A DNA stretch of 64,000 bases from Bacteriovorax sp. BAL6_X (GTDB lineage: Bacteria > Bdellovibrionota > Bacteriovoracia > Bacteriovoracales > Bacteriovoracaceae). Numbering within the stretch: position 1 is the stretch's first letter; every line of letters begins with the position of its first letter. This document shows positions 60,446 to 64,000 of the stretch, piece after piece. Both the position numbers and the translations under genes were made by a program. The notes under the pieces were generated by a model. The model ran no database searches, was not told the DNA's origin, and saw only the letters and a list, made by a program, of their open reading frames with translations. The DNA is taken from the NCBI RefSeq assembly GCF_000443995.1, contig NZ_AUMC01000010.1, forward strand, positions 496,001-560,000. Reading direction: 5' to 3'.

Positions 60446-61462
60446 TTAGTTCTTGATTGCTTCGAAGGCATCAACAATTCCACCTGACACACTCATACCC
60501 TCTAGATTCTTTAGAGGACGACTTGTCTTTATAAGCCTATCTCGCATACTCCATCTAGTTTCAGGTCCTTGAGTGGCAAGAACCATTGCGGCAATGGCCG
60601 CTACAAGAGGTGTTGAAAAGCTTGTGCCACTTGAGTAACCATATGTATTAGATAGGTGAGTTGTTTGAATCTTTACTCCTGGTGCAAAGAGATGAACAGA
60701 TTTGTCTCCATAATTTGATGACTTCGCTCTTTTTCCACTTTTATCGTTTGAACCGACAACTATGATATTTGAAAACTCGTTTGCATAGGCTCCTGGATAA
60801 CGGTTTGTTGAGTTTTCAACTCCTACATTTCCAGATGAAGCAATGACAAGAATTCCCTTATCATTTAGTTCTCGAAGAATTTTCTTAAACGCTGGAGAAG
60901 TTACTTTAAGTCGAGCTGAAAAACTGATGATGTCTGCACCTCGATCCATTGCGTATCTCATGGCCTCAATTAGGTGTGGAAGCTTTTCTTTTCTCTTTGC
61001 CATTGGCTCTGGTTTGACGATTGGGATGATTTTTATACCTTTTGCGACACCTTTTATGCCAAGGCCATTATTATGTTTAGCTGCGATAACTCCAGCGACT
61101 GCTGTACCGTGTTTTGTTTGAAAATCGTAGTCTCCGGCCAGCTCACCATTTTTCTTATTTGAGTTATAACCAAAATAGTCGTCAATATAGCCGTTATTAT
61201 CATCGTCGATTCCATTATTTGGTATCTCATTCTTATTGATAAGAATACTATCTTTTAAGTCTTCATGACTAATATCAAAGCCTGCATCAATAATTGCAAT
61301 AACTGGTTGATAATTTGTTTCAAGAATTTTCCAAGCTTTCTCGATATTAGCGCCTTTATTCTTAGTATTATATTTTAAATACCACTGATCTTTTTCTAGG
61401 GGATCATTTGCAAGCGCCGTACTTAATGTGAGAAGTGAAAGAAGAGTTGTGATTACCTTCAT
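60446..61462 (-). CDS. Secreted subtilisin-like serine protease (S8)
   Basis: A 338-residue protein with a signal peptide (MKVITTLLSLLTLSTALA). The catalytic triad is D59 (IAIIDAGFD), H118 (KHGTAVAGVIAA) and S281 (SSGTSFSTPLVAAIAA), with oxyanion N212 (ASSGN). Only a short pro-part lies between signal and catalytic domain. AAGGAAAA precedes the ATG. A predator would plausibly use it on prey or host proteins (inference). Confidence 0.92.
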   Translation of the reverse strand: MKVITTLLSLLTLSTALANDPLEKDQWYLKYNTKNKGANIEKAWKILETNYQPVIAIIDAGFDISHEDLKDSILINKNEIPNNGIDDDNNGYIDDYFGYNSNKKNGELAGDYDFQTKHGTAVAGVIAAKHNNGLGIKGVAKGIKIIPIVKPEPMAKRKEKLPHLIEAMRYAMDRGADIISFSARLKVTSPAFKKILRELNDKGILVIASSGNVGVENSTNRYPGAYANEFSNIIVVGSNDKSGKRAKSSNYGDKSVHLFAPGVKIQTTHLSNTYGYSSGTSFSTPLVAAIAAMVLATQGPETRWSMRDRLIKTSRPLKNLEGMSVSGGIVDAFEAIKN

Positions 61463-61692
61463 AGGATAGATTTTCCTTGTCGTTCTAAATTTGTTTACTT
61501 TCGAGTTTTATAGAGTTTTTAGTTACTTAGAGCAAGGTAATGCTATTAAGCCTAAAGTTTTTACATTACTTTCTTATTAATACTTTCAACTTTGAAGAGA
61601 TTTTTTGTATTCAAACTCTTAGGTAATAATTACAAAGAAATAAGAGCATGTTTTTTAAGTATGTTATGGTGCTTGAAATTAAGAGGTACTTC

Positions 61693-62793
61693 ATGAATAC
61701 GCTAAAAATATTGTCTTTTATGGCATTGATTTCAATAACTTCACAAGCCGCTGAGCGATTTGGTGGTATTTACTTTGACTCTTCTATTCCTGCTAATCAG
61801 GTGTTTTCTTTAAAGGAAGATCTTACATATCTCTATCAATCAGATTTTGAGAATTTAGATTCTGACTTTTCTTTATTCTTTGAGCTTGAAGAAGTGAATG
61901 GGCCGACTCTTTATAATTGGATTTTCAATCGTGTAAAATATATTGTTGGCCAAGACTACCGTATACGTGGACGTAACTATGTCACAAAAAGAGGTTATGA
62001 ATTTCCTGCAACACCTCTTCCTGGAAGTTCATCATTTCAAAATACCGATGCCTTTGGTGGTGTGGTCGTTATGTCAAATATTGGTGCAGGACTCTACCTA
62101 AGTGGGAAGAAATCAAAACTTTTAAAAGGTGCTAAAATTAATCGCCAAAAAGTTTTTGCAACTTCTCCAAGAGTAGGAATTTTACAAATTGGTGAAGGGC
62201 TCTTTTTAAATAGTATTCTAATTAATGACGAAATAAACTCAGAAGCCAATAAGATTAAGCGCCTTGGAACTCTTTTTCATGAAGCTAGACATAGTGATGG
62301 GAACTCTGAACATGTTGGCTTTAATCACCATACATGTCCCGAAGGACATACCTTGTATGGGTTTTCTGCCTGTGAGATGTATGGAAACGGTTCTTATCAA
62401 CTAGAGGCCATCGCAACTAAGAACCTATTAGCAAACTGTTTAACTTGTAGTGTAGAAGATAAGACCAAACTAGAAGCATCAATTGCTGATGGCTTTGATC
62501 GCGTGCTTACAGTCTCGCATCGTAAGAGTGAAGAGCAACTACTTCATGAGATGGAATCTTATAAGAAGGTTATCGACTTCTATATCGATTTTATGGTCTT
62601 AAGCCCTTCACAAAATGAATTCTCTCAAAAAGAGCTCGATCGCTTTACGGCAATGTATGAAAAAGCAAAGAGTCAGCTTTTTGAGTTAAGAAATACACCT
62701 GCTCCAAAGATGATGGATTCAACTCCTGAAGGAGACTTTAGTGAATCTAGTATCGAGGAATCTAATATGCTTATAGAGGCATCGGTTAAGTAA
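61693..62793 (+). CDS. Secreted protein with zinc-peptidase HExxH motif
   Basis: A 366-residue protein with a signal peptide (MNTLKILSFMALISITSQA). H196-E197-x-x-H200 occurs in LGTLFHEARHSDGNSEHVGFNHHTCPEGHTLYGFSACEMYGNG, with several later His that could be the third zinc ligand, and Cys residues nearby. The N-terminal part is beta-rich. The ATG at 61693 has AGGTA upstream and starts the signal peptide; an earlier ATG (61648) adds 15 residues. I do not recognise a named peptidase family. It overlaps the next gene by one base. Confidence 0.66.
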   Translation: MNTLKILSFMALISITSQAAERFGGIYFDSSIPANQVFSLKEDLTYLYQSDFENLDSDFSLFFELEEVNGPTLYNWIFNRVKYIVGQDYRIRGRNYVTKRGYEFPATPLPGSSSFQNTDAFGGVVVMSNIGAGLYLSGKKSKLLKGAKINRQKVFATSPRVGILQIGEGLFLNSILINDEINSEANKIKRLGTLFHEARHSDGNSEHVGFNHHTCPEGHTLYGFSACEMYGNGSYQLEAIATKNLLANCLTCSVEDKTKLEASIADGFDRVLTVSHRKSEEQLLHEMESYKKVIDFYIDFMVLSPSQNEFSQKELDRFTAMYEKAKSQLFELRNTPAPKMMDSTPEGDFSESSIEESNMLIEASVK

Positions 62794-63284
62794 TGAAGGT
62801 GCGAATACTCTTTTTAACATTAGCAACTATGGCGTTCTTGCTTTTACTGAACCATCCTGAAAGTCGAGAAGTATCGATGAGTAATGATAAAGTAAATCAA
62901 AGTAAGAAGTTAAATTTTGAACATAGTGGAGACAATGATAAAACGATAGAAGAAGAATTTGACCGAGAGCTTAATATTTTACCAATTAATGAAGACCTTC
63001 AAAAATTAACTGCAGATGAAGTTCACCATACACCTGAGTTAATAAAAGAAGCCGGTGAGCTAATTGGGAAAATTCATGCAAGTGCCCAAGTCGATCATTC
63101 TAAAAGATCAGCAGCAATGAAGTTCTTTAAGAATTGTGCAGAAGATAGAGATGTTGTCCGTCCCATTCGTGCTGTTTGCTTAAAGAAAATATATAAGCTT
63201 ATGCCTGAATGGAGAATTGCTACGGCAATTTCACATGAATTAATACCAGAGAGTGTTTCAGCACTTGCATTTAAACTTCCTTAG
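62793..63284 (+). CDS. Exported hypothetical protein, partner of the HExxH protein
   Basis: A 163-residue protein with an N-terminal anchor or signal (MKVRILFLTLATMAFLLLLNHP) and an acidic, helical domain with two cysteines (KNCAED and AVCLKK). It starts at TAATG, sharing one base with the stop of the HExxH gene, so they are coupled. A chaperone, inhibitor or anchor for that protein is possible but unproved. Confidence 0.55.
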   Translation: MKVRILFLTLATMAFLLLLNHPESREVSMSNDKVNQSKKLNFEHSGDNDKTIEEEFDRELNILPINEDLQKLTADEVHHTPELIKEAGELIGKIHASAQVDHSKRSAAMKFFKNCAEDRDVVRPIRAVCLKKIYKLMPEWRIATAISHELIPESVSALAFKLP

Positions 63285-63602
63285 TTTTTGTTCATCGAAA
63301 GCGCTAGTTGTATTAAGTATTAAGGTTTTGCTTTCTTTGTTCTAGCAAAATCACAACCCTTCGTTATTGCACAGTATTTCCGTTGTTTGCTATTGGTGCG
63401 TTGATGAGCTATACTAGTTAAGTCGAGATTTTCTTTATGGCCAAGTAGCTAGCAATCACTGAAAATAAATATCTTTTTGACTATAGGATTTGTAATAATA
63501 AATGATCCTAGGTTATTTTCGCTATTAGCAACAGTTTGAATAATTAAATTTTAAAATATACTTACACAATCTTGTGTAGCTGAGGCAACAGTCTCTTAAT
63601 AT
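63285..63602. other. 318-base intergenic region upstream of the RRM gene leader
   Basis: AT-rich, no convincing protein gene. A frame of about 42 codons on the minus strand (about 63320-63448) is protein-like but has no start. The region may hold the RRM promoter. Confidence 0.35.
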
Positions 63603-63651
63603 CCTTTACAAGTATTGATTATTGTAAAGGCCGATTTACCTTGGAGGTAAA
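63603..63651 (+). promoter_or_regulatory. Structured leader of the RRM gene, ribosome-binding site in a hairpin
   Basis: Two adjacent hairpins are possible in the leader. CCTTTACAA (63603-63611) pairs with TTGTAAAGG (63622-63630). TTTACC (63635-63640) pairs with GGTAAA (63646-63651), so the GGAGG site (63643-63647) lies in the loop and stem just before the ATG at 63653. This could regulate translation, for example by temperature; the effect is inferred. Confidence 0.45.
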
Positions 63652-63652
63652 A

Positions 63653-63925
63653 ATGAAATCAAATATTTATGTAGGGAATTTATCATACGATATCGAAAAC
63701 TCTGACCTTGAAAAACTATTCGCTGAAGAAGGAAATGTTGTAGCGGTAAACGTTATAAGAGACCAAGACTCAGGTAGAGCTAGAGGTTTTGGTTTTGTTG
63801 AAATGGAAACGATTAGTGATGCTGAGAAAGCGATTAACAATCTTAACGATAAGAATTTTATGGGAAGATCGTTAATTGTGAATATGGCAAAAACATCTAA
63901 AAGAAAATCATACGATCGTTATTAG
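63653..63925 (+). CDS. RRM-type RNA-binding protein
   Basis: A 90-residue protein that is almost one RRM domain. RNP2 is IYVGNLSYDI, RNP1 is RGFGFVEM, and DSGRARGFGFVEMETISDAEKAINNLNDKNFMGRSLIVNMAK completes the fold. It ends with a basic tail (KTSKRKSYDRY). Such short RRM proteins in cyanobacteria and proteobacteria are cold-induced and bind single-stranded RNA. The ATG at 63653 with TTGGAGG upstream is clearly the start. Confidence 0.93.
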   Translation: MKSNIYVGNLSYDIENSDLEKLFAEEGNVVAVNVIRDQDSGRARGFGFVEMETISDAEKAINNLNDKNFMGRSLIVNMAKTSKRKSYDRY

Positions 63926-63934
63926 TTTCTAAAT

Positions 63935-63970
63935 AAATTGGGCGTCAATAATTGGCGCCTTTACAATTTT
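63935..63970 (+). terminator. Weak terminator behind the RRM gene
   Basis: GGCG (63941-63944) pairs with CGCC (63956-63959), and AAATTG (63935-63940) can pair with CAATTT (63964-63969) outside it, leaving a bulge. A T-rich stretch follows. Confidence 0.35.
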
Positions 63971-63984
63971 TCTAGGAGATAAAA

Positions 63985-64000
63985 ATGATTATTGATTTCG
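63985..64000 (+). CDS. Start of a gene cut by the window end
   Basis: The ATG at 63985 has AGGAGA about 5 bases upstream and reads MIIDF before the window ends. Nothing more can be said about its product. Confidence 0.4.

Noticed and set aside
63320-63448. Minus-strand frame ending ...CDFARTKKAKP, with HKENLDLTSIAHQRT inside
   Set aside because: It has no start codon, follows a stop, and open frames of this length are expected by chance in AT-rich DNA.
1-64000. Search for CRISPR arrays, tRNA and rRNA genes
   Set aside because: No regularly spaced repeats and no cloverleaf or rRNA-like sequence was seen by eye; a tRNA scan was not possible here.

Overview
The window looks like a chromosome segment of an AT-rich, Gram-negative bacterium of the Bdellovibrionota, most likely a Bacteriovoracales-type predator (inferred, no marker gene settles it). 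The hints are a TIGR02147/DUF4423-type regulator, a very large share of secreted or outer-membrane proteins and secreted peptidases/nucleases, Mrp sodium/proton antiport typical of marine or alkaline life, and dense gene packing with ATGA/TAATG overlaps. No rRNA, tRNA or CRISPR array was seen. REGION 1 (1-10.2 kb) is one end of an integrative conjugative element. A type IV secretion operon reads left to right: VirB4/TraC ATPase (5' end outside the window), a VirB5-position coiled protein, a VirB6-like membrane protein, a VirB8-position protein, VirB9/TraK-like, VirB10/TraB-like (frame change), a TraV/VirB7-like lipoprotein and a VirD4/TraD coupling ATPase. A replication-relaxation family protein, a nested inverted-repeat region that may be oriT, an AT-hook protein, an SSB, an excisionase-like protein and a tyrosine integrase with its terminator follow. 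REGION 2 (10.3-17.8 kb) is an accessory island. Its most interesting part is a four-gene cassette at 10350-13291 (Panacea/YwgA-like winged-helix protein, two-TM protein, PD-(D/E)XK nuclease, divergent tRNA-guanine-transglycosylase-like protein), followed by a DUF4935-type PIN protein. It looks like an undescribed defence or toxin-antitoxin system. Next come a methyltransferase, small membrane and Cys-rich proteins, a UDG-like protein and a secreted SNase. REGION 3 (17.8-30 kb) mixes an APH-type kinase, YwbE, Nudix, a Fic protein with a palindromic putative operator, TIGR02147 and LysR regulators, a LysE exporter, an SMR transporter, a PaiB-like protein, a papain-like protease and a redoxin/AhpD-like pair. 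REGION 4 (30-42 kb) is rich in envelope proteins: beta-barrels, an SBBP-propeller lipoprotein, an OmpA-domain protein and ankyrin repeats. It also has an amidoligase/glutamine-amidotransferase pair with a divergent proline-rich peptide, and an OPT transporter. REGION 5 (42-54 kb) has a MarR-TolC-RND efflux operon without an adaptor, endonuclease I, an ArsR-DUF2087 operon with two putative operators, an RlmM-like methyltransferase, an M14-like deacylase/peptidase and a secreted HD-domain protein. REGION 6 (54-64 kb) is a complete mrpABCDEFG operon, a DUF3592-like membrane protein, a subtilase, a secreted HExxH protein and an RRM RNA-binding protein with a structured leader. Coordinates were read by eye from the sequence; family assignments rest on recognised motifs, not on database searches.
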